DNA of 64,000 nt from Rhodopila globiformis. Its GTDB lineage: Bacteria > Pseudomonadota > Alphaproteobacteria > Acetobacterales > Acetobacteraceae. The stretch is taken from assembly GCF_002937115.1 (NCBI RefSeq), contig NZ_NHRY01000236.1:1-64000 (forward strand), written 5' to 3'. Below are positions 54,732 through 63,632 of the stretch, in pieces (position 1 is the stretch's first letter; the number at the start of each line of letters is the position of its first letter). Made by a program: the position numbers and the translations under genes. The notes below the pieces were generated by a model. The model did not search any database and was not told the DNA's origin. It saw only the letters and a program-made list of their open reading frames with translations.

Positions 54732-56180
54732 TTGACCCGAGTACTCGCCGTTGGCTCCGAAATCTTCCCGCTGCTGAAGACCGGCGGACTTGCCGACGTG
54801 ATGGGCGCGCTGCCGCAGGCGCTGAAGGCGGCCGGCGTGCAGGCCACCACGGTGGTGCCCGGCTACCCGGCCATCCTGAGCGGGCTCAGGAATGCCACCG
54901 CGATCTATCACTTCCCCGATCTGTTCGGCGGCCCGGCCGAGGTCCTGCGCGCCAATGCCGCCTCGCTCGACCTGCTGGTGATCGACGCGCCGCATTTGTT
55001 CGCGCGGCAGGGCAACCCCTATCTCGGCCCCGACGGCAAGGAGTGGCCGGACAACGGCATCCGCTTCGCCGGCCTGAGCGCCGCGGCCGCCGCCATCGGC
55101 GTCGGCCTGGTACCCGGGCTGAGCTTCGACATCGTGCACGCGCATGACTGGCAGGCCGCGCTGACCCCCGTCTATCTCGCGTTCCATCATGGCCGCCGGC
55201 CCGGCACCGTGCTGACGGTCCACAACCTCGCCTTCCAGGGCCTGTATCCGGCGACGCTGTTTCCCCGCCTCGGCCTGCCCGATTCGGCGTTCGCGATGGA
55301 CGGCCTGGAGTACCACCGGCACGTCAGCTTCCTCAAAGGCGGCCTTGCCATGGCCGATCGGCTGACCACGGTGTCGCCGACGTACGCGCGGGAGATCACC
55401 GGCGAGGACAACGGCATGGGCCTCGACGGCGTGCTGCGCCACCGTGCCGACGTCCTGTCCGGCATCCTGAACGGCATCGACGACAGCGTCTGGAACCCGG
55501 CGACCGACGACCTGATCCCCAACCGCTACTTCCGCGGTCGGCTTGGCCCGCGCGCGGCCAACAAGACGGCACTGCAGCAGCGCCTCGGCCTGCAGGAATC
55601 GCCAGGGTCGCTGGTCATCGGCGTGATCAGCCGGCTGACCTCGCAGAAGGGCCTGGACATGCTGCTGGACCAGATCCCCTTCCTGCTTGCCAACGACGTG
55701 CAGATCGCCCTGCTCGGCTCCGGCGAGCCGGCGCTCGAGGAGGCTTTCACCGACGCCGCGGCGCAGCATCCCGGCGCCGTCGGCTGCGTCATCGGCTACA
55801 ACGAGCCGCTGGCCCACCTGATCCAGGCCGGCAGCGACGCCCTGCTGGTGCCGTCGCGGTTCGAGCCGTGCGGCCTGACCCAGCTTTGCGCCCTGCGCTA
55901 CGGCGCCATCCCGGTGGTGGCACGCGTCGGCGGCCTGGCGGATTCGATCATCGACGCCAACGAGGCGGCGTTGACCGCCGGCGTCGCCACCGGCATCCAG
56001 TTCTGGCCGGTCGAGCCCCTGGCGCTGTACGAAGCGCTGCGCCGGATGATCAGCCTGTGGCGCAACCAACCCGTGTGGCAGAGGATGCAGCGCAATGCGA
56101 TGGCAACCGACGTCTCCTGGCGCGGCCCGGCCGCCCATTACACCGGGCTGTATGAATCCCTGATGGCAGGCCGCGCTTGA
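54732..56180 (+). CDS. glgA: Glycogen synthase
   Basis: GlgA transfers glucose from ADP-glucose to glycogen (GT5). The KTGGLADV motif that binds ADP-glucose is close to the N-terminus. The C-terminal SRFEPCGLTQLCALRYG carries the catalytic Glu. The natural start is TTG at 54732 (MTRVLAVGSEIFPLLKTGG, 482 residues); the ATG at 54660 would add 24 residues unlike the family. It overlaps the downstream gene as TTGA. Confidence 0.96.
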   Translation: MTRVLAVGSEIFPLLKTGGLADVMGALPQALKAAGVQATTVVPGYPAILSGLRNATAIYHFPDLFGGPAEVLRANAASLDLLVIDAPHLFARQGNPYLGPDGKEWPDNGIRFAGLSAAAAAIGVGLVPGLSFDIVHAHDWQAALTPVYLAFHHGRRPGTVLTVHNLAFQGLYPATLFPRLGLPDSAFAMDGLEYHRHVSFLKGGLAMADRLTTVSPTYAREITGEDNGMGLDGVLRHRADVLSGILNGIDDSVWNPATDDLIPNRYFRGRLGPRAANKTALQQRLGLQESPGSLVIGVISRLTSQKGLDMLLDQIPFLLANDVQIALLGSGEPALEEAFTDAAAQHPGAVGCVIGYNEPLAHLIQAGSDALLVPSRFEPCGLTQLCALRYGAIPVVARVGGLADSIIDANEAALTAGVATGIQFWPVEPLALYEALRRMISLWRNQPVWQRMQRNAMATDVSWRGPAAHYTGLYESLMAGRA

Positions 56181-59100
56181 CCAGCCTCGGCCTCGGATCG
56201 CCTGAGCCGCCCGGCGTCAGCGTCGCGGGCGACGGCATCAACGTCGCGGTGGTGGCGCCGCACGCCGAGGCGATCGCCATCAGCCTGTTCGACGCCCAGG
56301 ACAACGAGACCGCCCGGCTGCGCCTGCCCGAGCGCACCGGGCCCGTGTTTCACGGCCACATCCCCGGCGTGCCCGCCGGCACGCGCTACGGGCTGCGCGC
56401 CTACGGCCCCTGGGACCCGGGCAACGGCCACCGCTTCAACCCCGCCAAACTGCTGATCGACCCCTGGGCGACGGCGATCGACCGTCCCGTCCGGCTGCAT
56501 CCGCTGCTGTTCGACGTCCCCGCGCCGCGCCCCGACGACACCGCCCCGCTGATGCCGAAGGCGATCGTCCAGCCGCCGCCCGTTCTGGCCGCCGCCGCAC
56601 GGCCGGCGTTCGACTGGGACCGCCAGGTGATCTACGAGCTGCACGTCCGCGGCTTCAGCATGACGCATACGGACATCCCGCCGGCGATCCGCGGCACCTT
56701 CGCCGCCCTGGGGCATCCGGCGAGCATCGCCCACCTGACCCGCCTCGGCGTCACGGCGGTGGAGCTGATGCCCTGCGCCGCCTGGACCGACGAACGCCAC
56801 CTGCCGGCGCTGAACCTGACGAACTACTGGGGCTACAACCCGGTGGCCTTCCTCGCGCCCGATCCCAGGCTGGCGCCGGGCGGCTGGGCGGAAATCCGCG
56901 CCGCCGTGGATGCCCTGCATGCCGCCGGAATCGCCGTGATCCTGGACGTCGTGCTGAACCACAGCGGCGAGAGCGACGAGCTCGGCCCCACCCTGTCGCT
57001 GCGCGGCCTGGACAATGCCACCTACTACCGTCTGGCAGCCGACCGGTCGCGCTATGTCAACGACGCGGGCTGCGGCAACGTCCTGGCAATGGAGCGCGCC
57101 ATTGTCACGCGCCTGGGCACGGATGCGCTGCGCACCTGGGCGCTGTACGGCGGGATTGACGGGTTCCGCCTCGACCTGGCGGTGGCGTTGGGGCGGCGGG
57201 ACGATGGCTTCGACCCCGACGCGCCGTTCCTGGCGGCGGTCGAGCAGGACCCGGTGCTGTCGCGCTGTGCGCTGATCGCCGAGCCTTGGGACGTCGGCGC
57301 CGGCGGCCACCAGCTCGGCGCTTTCCCGCCGCGCTGGGGCGAGTGGAACGACCACTTCCGCGACACGGTGCGGCGGTTCTGGCGCGGCGATCCCGGCATG
57401 CTGGGCGATTTCACCACGCGCGTCGCCGGCTCGGCCGACATCTTCGCCGGGGCGCACCGGCCGCTGACGCGCAGCATCAACTTCGCCGTCGCGCATGACG
57501 GCTTCCCGCTGGCCGACCTGGTGGCGTTCACGCGGAAGCGGAACGAGGCCAACGGCGAGAACAACCGCGACGGCTCGGACAACAACCTGTCCTGGAACAA
57601 CGGCGTCGAGGGACCGTCCGACGACCCCGCCGTGGTCGCGGCGCGGGCCCGGGATGCGCGGGCGCTGCTGGCGACGCTGCTGCTGGCGCGCGGGACGCCG
57701 ATGCTGTCGCTGGGCGACGAGCTTGGCCGCACGCAGCACGGCAACAACAATGCCTATGCCCAGGACAACGCCAAATCCTGGATCGACTGGGCCACGGCCG
57801 ACGACAGCCTGATCGGCTTCACCGCCCGCCTGATCGCGCTGCGGCAGTCGCTGGCGCCGCTGTTCAGCGGCCAGGCGCTGACCGGCACGGCGACCGACGA
57901 CACGGGCTTGCCGGATGTCGCCTGGCTCGGGACCGACGGCCATGCTCTGGACCTGGCCGACTGGAACCGCGCCGACAACCGCACCCTGGTCGCGGCTCTG
58001 TACGCCGAGGGCGCGCGGGCCGTCCTGGTGTTCCACGCCGATGCCGCCGCCACGACGATTACCCTGCCGCCGCCGCGCCCGGGCTACGGATGGCAGCGCG
58101 TGCTGGACAGCACCGGGACGGAACCCGCGGACAGCCTGGCGATTCCGGCGCGGTCCGTCACCGTGTTCCAGGAAGACGGCAAAACCGCCGCCCGCCGGCA
58201 CGAAGGCGTCGCCGAGGCCGATCTGGACAAGCTGGCCGGGCTGGCGGGGATCGACCCGATCTGGTGGGACATCGACGGCGGCTACCACAAGGTCAGCGCC
58301 GATACGAAGCGTAGGCTGCTGGCGGCGATGCGCCTGCCGGCGGAGACTCCCGGCGACCTGTCCGACAGCCTCGCGCGCCTGCTGCGCGACCGGGACGCGC
58401 CGCTGCCGCCGGTGGTCGTCGGGCGGGCCGACCAGGGGATCACGGTTGGGCTGGGCACGCCGCGGCCAGCCTGGATCACCCTGCTGCGCGAGGACGGCAG
58501 CCGCGAGCGGTTCCCCAGCCGGGACGCCGCGGTGGTCCTGCCGCCACAGCCGCTCGGCCGCCACCGCCTGCTGAACGAGGATCGGCCCGACCAGATTTGC
58601 CACCTGATCGTGGCGCCCGACGCCTGCTACCTGCCGCCGGCCTTGCGCGACGGCGAGCGGCGGTTCGGCATTGCCGCGCACCTGTATTCCCTGCGTTCCA
58701 GGGGCGACCAGGGCGTCGGCGACTTCACCACGCTGCGGCGCCTCGCAAGCGTGGCGGCCGGGGCAGGGGCGTCGATGGTCGGGCTGAACCCGCTGCACGC
58801 ACTGTTCCCGCATGACCGCAGCCGCGCCAGCCCGTATCACCCGTCCGACCGCCGGTTCCTCGACCCGATCTATATCGACGTCTCGGGGCTGCCCGGCGGC
58901 GCCGGGCTGCCCTCGGCACCCGGGCCGGTCGATTACCCGGCGGTGTGGGAGCGCAAGCGTGCCGTGCTGCAGGCGGCGTTCCGGCCGATGGGCCTGGACA
59001 CGCTTCCCGCGGCGCTGAAGCGCTTCGCGACGTTCGAGGCGATCGCCGAGACGCTGGGCTCCGCAGCCTGGCAGTCCTGGCCCGAGACGCTGCGCCATCC

Positions 59101-60193
59101 GACGGCGGCCGGCATCGCGGATTTCGTCGGCAAGCACGGCGAGCTGGTGCAGTTCCACGCCTTCCTGCAAACCATGGCCGACGCGCAGCTCGCCGAGGCT
59201 GCCGCGTCGGCTGCCCGCGACGGATTGTCCCTGGGCTTCTACCGCGACCTCGCCGTCGGCGCCGCGCCGGACGGGGCGGAAGCCTGGGCGGCACAGGACA
59301 CGCTGATGCGGGGAGTCTCCGTCGGCGCGCCGCCCGATCCGTTCTCGGCCAACGGCCAGGTGTGGATGCTGCCGCCGCCCGACCCGGTGGCGATGCAGCG
59401 CGACGGCTATGCCGCCTTCAATGAGCTGCTGGTCGCCAACATGCGCCACGCCGGTGCGCTGCGGATCGACCATGTCATGGGCCTGCGCCGGCTGTTCGTC
59501 GTTCCCGACGGCGCCAGCCCGGCGGACGGCGCCTATGTCATCTATCCGCTGCAGGACCTGCTCGCCCAGGTCGCGTTGCAGAGCCAGTTTGCGCGCTGCC
59601 TGGTGGTGGGCGAGGACCTGGGCACGGTGCCCGAGGGCATGCCGGCCACGCTCGCTGCCTGCAACATCCTGTCCTACAGCGTGCTGTGGTTCGAGCGGCG
59701 CGACGGCCAGATCCGCCCGCCGCCGGACTGGCGCCGCCTCGCCGCCGCCTGCGTCTCGACCCACGACCTGCCGACGCTGGCCGGCTGGTGGCAGGGTGCC
59801 GACATCTCGGAAAAGCACGGCCTGGGCCTGCTGGATGACGCGGCCGCCGAACAGGCCCGCATCGCCCGCGCGGCCGAGAAAACCGAACTGATCGCCCAGC
59901 TTCAGGCCGAGGCGCTGCTGGAGGAGGATGTCGCTGTCACCGCACCGATGCCCGCCGCGGTCGCCCGGGCGGTGCATGCCTTCGTCTCCGCCACGCCGGC
60001 GCTGCTGATGCTGGTCCAGGCGGACGACCTCGCCGGCGAGCTTGAGGCGGTCAACCTGCCCGGCACCGACCGGGAACGGCCGAACTGGCGGCGGCGCCTG
60101 AATCCCGATGTCGAGGACCTGTGCGGGACGCCGCTGGCGCGTGCGATCCTCTCGGCTTTGCAGGCCCGGGCACACTCTGGCGGATCGTCGTAG
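56177..60193 (+). CDS. GlgX-MalQ fusion: debranching enzyme plus 4-alpha-glucanotransferase
   Basis: A 1338-residue protein of two glucan enzymes. Residues 1-660 are a GlgX-type debranching enzyme (CBM48-like start, then GH13): nucleophile Asp in GIDGFRLDLA, acid Glu in LIAEPWDVG, and VAHDGFPLADLVAF. Residues 690-1338 are a GH77 MalQ: LRIDHVMGLRRL, VGEDLGTVPEG and STHDLPTLAGWW. The first half would remove alpha-1,6 branches from phosphorylase limit dextrins; the second would disproportionate the released short maltodextrins for GlgP. The start is TTG overlapping the glgA stop. No branching enzyme gene (glgB) is in the window. Confidence 0.94.
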   Translation: MTSLGLGSPEPPGVSVAGDGINVAVVAPHAEAIAISLFDAQDNETARLRLPERTGPVFHGHIPGVPAGTRYGLRAYGPWDPGNGHRFNPAKLLIDPWATAIDRPVRLHPLLFDVPAPRPDDTAPLMPKAIVQPPPVLAAAARPAFDWDRQVIYELHVRGFSMTHTDIPPAIRGTFAALGHPASIAHLTRLGVTAVELMPCAAWTDERHLPALNLTNYWGYNPVAFLAPDPRLAPGGWAEIRAAVDALHAAGIAVILDVVLNHSGESDELGPTLSLRGLDNATYYRLAADRSRYVNDAGCGNVLAMERAIVTRLGTDALRTWALYGGIDGFRLDLAVALGRRDDGFDPDAPFLAAVEQDPVLSRCALIAEPWDVGAGGHQLGAFPPRWGEWNDHFRDTVRRFWRGDPGMLGDFTTRVAGSADIFAGAHRPLTRSINFAVAHDGFPLADLVAFTRKRNEANGENNRDGSDNNLSWNNGVEGPSDDPAVVAARARDARALLATLLLARGTPMLSLGDELGRTQHGNNNAYAQDNAKSWIDWATADDSLIGFTARLIALRQSLAPLFSGQALTGTATDDTGLPDVAWLGTDGHALDLADWNRADNRTLVAALYAEGARAVLVFHADAAATTITLPPPRPGYGWQRVLDSTGTEPADSLAIPARSVTVFQEDGKTAARRHEGVAEADLDKLAGLAGIDPIWWDIDGGYHKVSADTKRRLLAAMRLPAETPGDLSDSLARLLRDRDAPLPPVVVGRADQGITVGLGTPRPAWITLLREDGSRERFPSRDAAVVLPPQPLGRHRLLNEDRPDQICHLIVAPDACYLPPALRDGERRFGIAAHLYSLRSRGDQGVGDFTTLRRLASVAAGAGASMVGLNPLHALFPHDRSRASPYHPSDRRFLDPIYIDVSGLPGGAGLPSAPGPVDYPAVWERKRAVLQAAFRPMGLDTLPAALKRFATFEAIAETLGSAAWQSWPETLRHPTAAGIADFVGKHGELVQFHAFLQTMADAQLAEAAASAARDGLSLGFYRDLAVGAAPDGAEAWAAQDTLMRGVSVGAPPDPFSANGQVWMLPPPDPVAMQRDGYAAFNELLVANMRHAGALRIDHVMGLRRLFVVPDGASPADGAYVIYPLQDLLAQVALQSQFARCLVVGEDLGTVPEGMPATLAACNILSYSVLWFERRDGQIRPPPDWRRLAAACVSTHDLPTLAGWWQGADISEKHGLGLLDDAAAEQARIARAAEKTELIAQLQAEALLEEDVAVTAPMPAAVARAVHAFVSATPALLMLVQADDLAGELEAVNLPGTDRERPNWRRRLNPDVEDLCGTPLARAILSALQARAHSGGSS

Positions 60194-60296
60194 GCGGCGA
60201 CACAGCGGGACGTCGGCGCGGTCGTTGCTCTCTCGTCATGCCGGGCGAAGGCCCATAGCAATCAGTATGCGGGGCCTGGCAGAGCAAGGCCTTCTC

Positions 60297-60576
60297 TCAC
60301 CGTCATGGCCGGACGTGTCCCGGCCATCTGCGCTTCAACGGTTGGGGGAGTGGATGGCCGGGACACGCCCCATGGGCGCTAGCTTTGGCCGCCGGGCGCG
60401 GCGAACCGTCCCAATCGTCATGGCGGCCGCCGGGCCGCCATCCACGCCTTTCCGCGGCATCAACACCGCCAGGCGTGGATGCCGGGCCTACGCCCGGCAT
60501 GACGATGTGGCAACGATCGTGCCGCCGACCGACTAAGTTGGCGCGTATGGGGACACGCCCGGCCATGACGGTGAGG
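60297..60576. repeat. Composite nested palindromic repeat
   Basis: The segment 60297-60324 (beginning TCACCGTCATGGCC) pairs with 60549-60576. Between them, the pair near 60414-60450 and 60465-60505 forms an inner arm set with the ATCCACGCCTT module and AGGCGTGGAT. Copies of the GCGCTAGCTT-like module occur at 60377 and inverted near 60535. The 401 bp between the GlgX-MalQ gene and the lipoprotein gene carry nothing else that I see. Confidence 0.75.
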
Positions 60577-60594
60577 AAGCGGCCGATCGGGTGG

Positions 60595-60852
60595 TCAGTA
60601 GCCCCGATAGTAGCGCGGGGCCGGCTGCGGCGTGGTCGCGGCGCCGCCGATCGCGCCGACAGCGCCGCCGATCAGCGCACCGGCCGCCGCGCCGCTGCCG
60701 CCGCCGGCCAGGCCACCAATCGCCGCGCCCGTGCCGGCGCCCAGCAGGCCGCCGCCAATGGCACGCTGCCCGGGATCATAGGGATTGGTGCAGGCTGACA
60801 ACCCAAGAACGACGCCAAGCACGGCCAGTGACGGAATTCTATAAGTACGCAT
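60595..60852 (-). CDS. Glycine-zipper lipoprotein
   Basis: An 85-residue lipoprotein with a signal peptide and lipobox LSAC at about residues 18-21. The mature part is a Gly/Ala-rich region (IGGGLLGAGTGAAIGGLAGG) with the GxxxG pattern of glycine-zipper proteins, similar to SlyB/YMGG-type lipoproteins. It probably sits in the outer membrane. Function unknown; such small proteins respond to envelope stress in other bacteria. Confidence 0.85.
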   Translation of the reverse strand: MRTYRIPSLAVLGVVLGLSACTNPYDPGQRAIGGGLLGAGTGAAIGGLAGGGSGAAAGALIGGAVGAIGGAATTPQPAPRYYRGY

Positions 60853-61312
60853 GAACAGTAGGCTCCTTGTTGCTGTAGTCGTTAAGGCACCGTGCGATCA
60901 CGGCATCAACGGACCGGAATTATAGCTTTTGTGTGATTTATCTTCTAAAGAATTATTTTGTGACGAAATATACTGAATATGACGGTAGTTTTTCTGTATA
61001 TTTCAAAGTAGGGATGACAACGCCGCGCGGCGTTCCGAATCACAAGACACCGGCGGCGGCGTTACGCTGTCGTTGCGTGCGCGCCCTGTCCACGGCAATC
61101 AACCGGCGCGTTTGCGGCAGTGCAACTGCACAGCTTTTGGTATGCAGGACCGGGCAGCCGGCTTGCCGGCTTCATCCGCCGCGCCGCCTCACGGACCGCG
61201 GGCATGGACGGCCTCGGCACGCGGACCCCGCTGCCTTGCCGTTGAATTGCCTTAATGCCGTCCGTAGGTTGCCCGGGATGAACACCCCTATCCTCAATCG
61301 GTGCCAGGCCCC
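60853..61312. other. Gene-free spacer with an AT-rich block
   Basis: This stretch separates the lipoprotein gene from the small cytoplasmic protein at 61313. About 60905-61015 is markedly AT-rich compared with the rest of the window (for example TTATTTTGTGACGAAATATA). It could hold the divergent promoters. A frame from 60933 to 61316 gives no protein-like sequence. Confidence 0.5.
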
Positions 61313-61684
61313 ATGAGTGACCTCTTCGCCCCCGAAGGCGGCTGGCGAGTCCGGATTCTCGACCTGTCCGGCGGCGCCCAGGACAACATCACCGAGGAAA
61401 TCGGCGGCTTCGGTACGCTGATGCACGCCAACGCCTTTGCCCGCCGCTACGTCCGCGACTCGGTCGAGCGCTGCCGCGTCCCCGGCATGAGTTCGAAGGA
61501 CGTGCTGGAAGCCTGGTTCGCCTTCGGCGAGGACGCCGTCGTGCTTGATGCGGGCGATGCCGGCTGGAAAAGCACCACCGAGCTTGGCGACTTCGTCGAT
61601 ACCCGCGCCAGCGCCGAGGAACGCGACTGGCGCTCCCTCGACCCGCGTCAGGACGAGTTCGACCTCGAGGGGGACGAAGAATGA
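61313..61684 (+). CDS. Small acidic protein coupled to gltX-like gene
   Basis: A 123-residue cytoplasmic protein, acidic at the C-terminus (RQDEFDLEGDEE). The sequence WRVRILDLSGGAQDN, then IGGFGTLMHANAFARRYVRDSVE is regular and looks like a folded domain. I do not recognise a family. It overlaps the GltX-like gene by ATGA, so the two proteins may work together. Confidence 0.65.
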   Translation: MSDLFAPEGGWRVRILDLSGGAQDNITEEIGGFGTLMHANAFARRYVRDSVERCRVPGMSSKDVLEAWFAFGEDAVVLDAGDAGWKSTTELGDFVDTRASAEERDWRSLDPRQDEFDLEGDEE

Positions 61685-63006
61685 CCCGCGTCCGTTTCGC
61701 GCCTTCCCCGGCCGGGCTGCTGTTCCTCAGTGGCGCCCGGGTCGCCCTGGCGAACCATCTGTTCGCGCGCCGCAGGAACGGCCGGATGCTGCTCCGGCTG
61801 GACGACCTGGATGAGGAGCGGCGCTCCCAGGGGCAGGCCGACGCCATCATGCAGGACCTTCGCTGGCTCGGCGTCAGCTGGGACGACTGCATCCGCCAGT
61901 CTGACCGGTTGCCGCTGTACCAGGATGCGATCGAGCGGCTGAAGCGCGACGGTCTGCTGTACCCCTGCTTCGAAACCGGGGAAGAACTGAAGGCGAAGCT
62001 GGAATTCCGCCGCAAGCGCGGCCAGCCTCTGGTCTATGACCGCGCCATGCTGCGGCTGACCGACAAGCAGCGCCGGGACGCCGAAGCCGGCGGCAAGCGC
62101 CCGCACTGGCGCTTCCGGCTGCCGGACCGGATGCTGGAATGGCACGATTTGGTGCTCGGGCGGCGGCATGCGACGCTGGCCGCGGTCTCCGACCCGGTCG
62201 TGGCGCAGGCGGACGGGCTGCCGGCGCCGATCCTCGCCAGCGTGGTCGATGATATCGACAGCAAGACGACCCACGTCATCCGCGGCGAGGACAGTGCCGG
62301 CAACACCGCCGCGCAGATCGCGCTGTTCGAGGCCCTGATGGGCATTGAGCCCGCGATCCGGTTCGCCCATCTGCCGGCGCTGACGGATAGCGAAGGGACG
62401 CCGGGCGGCCGCCATTTCGGCAGCCTGTCCCTGCGCAGCCTGCGCAACGACGGCGTCGAGCCACGCGCGATCGCTGCCTGCCTTGCCGGCGTCACCGCAG
62501 TGGACGCCCCCCCGCCGTCGCTGGAAGACCTGGCGGCCGGGTTCGAGCTGTCGGCCATGGCGCAGGCGAAGTTCGACATGGCCCGCCTGCTCGGGGCCAA
62601 TCGCGCCATCCTGCGCACGCTCGATTTCGCCGCCGTGGCCGATCGGCTGCCGGGCGGGGCGACCGAGGCGTTCTGGTTGGCGGTGCGGGGCGAGCTCGAT
62701 CTCCTGAAGGAGGCCCGCGGCTGGTGGGATGTGGTGGCCGGATCGATCGTGCCGCCGATTATGGAGGACGACCGGGACGTGCTGGTCGCCGCCTGCGAGA
62801 CGCTGCCGCCGGAACCCTGGGACACCACGGTCTGGTCGCGCTGGATCGCCGCGCTGGAGCGGGCGACCGGACGAACGGTCGAAGCGCTGCTGACGCCGTT
62901 GCGCCTGGCCCTGACCGGCGAGGAGACCGGACCGGACCTCGCCAGCCTGTTGCCGCTGATCGGCCGCGCCCTGGCCGCCAGCCGCCTGGGCTTCGCCGCC
63001 GCCTGA
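61681..63006 (+). CDS. GltX-like protein lacking HIGH and KMSKS motifs
   Basis: A 441-residue protein collinear with bacterial glutamyl-tRNA synthetases of the second (GltX2) type: FAPSPAG at the start, THVIRGEDSAGNT in the middle, and a normal C-terminal anticodon-binding region. The HIGH position reads LLFLSGARVALAN, so the histidines are gone. The KMSKS position reads GTPGGRHFGSLSLRSL, so the lysine loop is gone too. The frame is otherwise intact. Without both motifs, adenylate formation is unlikely. It may be a regulatory or tRNA-binding paralogue, or an early pseudogene. The canonical GltX must lie elsewhere. Confidence 0.82.
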   Translation: MTRVRFAPSPAGLLFLSGARVALANHLFARRRNGRMLLRLDDLDEERRSQGQADAIMQDLRWLGVSWDDCIRQSDRLPLYQDAIERLKRDGLLYPCFETGEELKAKLEFRRKRGQPLVYDRAMLRLTDKQRRDAEAGGKRPHWRFRLPDRMLEWHDLVLGRRHATLAAVSDPVVAQADGLPAPILASVVDDIDSKTTHVIRGEDSAGNTAAQIALFEALMGIEPAIRFAHLPALTDSEGTPGGRHFGSLSLRSLRNDGVEPRAIAACLAGVTAVDAPPPSLEDLAAGFELSAMAQAKFDMARLLGANRAILRTLDFAAVADRLPGGATEAFWLAVRGELDLLKEARGWWDVVAGSIVPPIMEDDRDVLVAACETLPPEPWDTTVWSRWIAALERATGRTVEALLTPLRLALTGEETGPDLASLLPLIGRALAASRLGFAAA

Positions 63007-63113
63007 CAGGCGCCGGAGCAGGCCGCGGGCCTCCCCCATCGTCGCGGCCCGACATGCCCACATAGGCGCTGCAGCAGGGTAAGTTGAGGCATGCCGATGG
63101 CGCGCCTTCATCG

Positions 63114-63210
63114 TCATGGCGGCCGAAGGGCCGCCATCCACGCCTTTGGCTGTTGCCACCCCGCCACGCGTGGATGGCAGGCCGAAGCCTGTGCCCAAGC
63201 TTGTTCCGGA
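63114..63210. repeat. Palindromic repeat with ATCCACGCC module
   Basis: The segment from 63114 (CGTCATGGCGGCCGAAGGGC and on) carries ATCCACGCCTTTGG near 63137, and the inverted counterpart CGCGTGGATGGCAGGCC lies near 63168-63184. The pairing is imperfect. It shares both modules with the repeats at 17960 and 60440. The 386 bp between the GltX-like gene and the antitoxin contain only this and the promoter-operator region. Confidence 0.6.
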
Positions 63211-63335
63211 TAGCTGGTGTGACGTCACGTCAACGACCGTGCCTCGTATCTCGTAACGCGCCGTTCGGCTCGGGTATGGTGGCTCCGGAAACGACCGATT
63301 GATGGTCGGCCTGCCGTCCCCGGACATGACCACGC

Positions 63336-63382
63336 TTGACGTCGGCACCTGCCCCGCGATATATGACCACACGTGGTCATAT
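63336..63382 (+). promoter_or_regulatory. Promoter and operator of the phd-vapC pair
   Basis: TTGACG (63336-63341) and TATATG (63360-63365), 18 bp apart, resemble a sigma-70 promoter. Overlapping the -10 is a 10-bp inverted repeat, ATATGACCAC at 63361-63370 and GTGGTCATAT at 63373-63382, with a 2-bp spacer. It ends 10 bp before the antitoxin ATG. Phd-type antitoxins repress their own promoters through such palindromes, so binding there is a strong inference. Confidence 0.75.
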
Positions 63383-63392
63383 TGGGCTGATC

Positions 63393-63632
63393 ATGCGGGA
63401 AATGCAGCTTCGTGAAGCCAAGGCGGCGTTTTCATCGGTAGTCGATAACGCGGCCAGTGGGCACGAAACCGTGGTCACGAAACATGGTTCGCCGGTTGCC
63501 GTGGTGCTTGGGTATGAGCAATGGCGCACCCTGAAAGGGGCAAAGCCTTCCTTCGCATCGCTGCTGCTGTCGTTCCCCGATGTCGGCGAAATCGAGCGCG
63601 ACCAGACGCCGCCGCGCGATCTCGGCTTATGA
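63393..63632 (+). CDS. Phd/YefM-type antitoxin
   Basis: A 79-residue antitoxin. The N-terminal half is the DNA-binding Phd fold (MQLREAKAAFSSVVDNAASGHETVVTKHG). The C-terminal part (FPDVGEIERDQTPPRDLGL) would bind and block the toxin. It overlaps the toxin gene by ATGA. ATG 63393 is preferred over upstream starts because it follows the operator. Confidence 0.9.
   Translation: MREMQLREAKAAFSSVVDNAASGHETVVTKHGSPVAVVLGYEQWRTLKGAKPSFASLLLSFPDVGEIERDQTPPRDLGL

Noticed and set aside
56138-60175. A 1345-codon open frame opposite the GlgX-MalQ gene
   Set aside because: Same reason: it mirrors a gene with clear catalytic motifs and shows no protein-like motifs of its own.
60933-61316. A 127-codon plus-strand frame
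   Set aside because: It begins in AT-rich DNA and then reads Arg/Pro-rich nonsense; its end overlaps the better-supported start at 61313.
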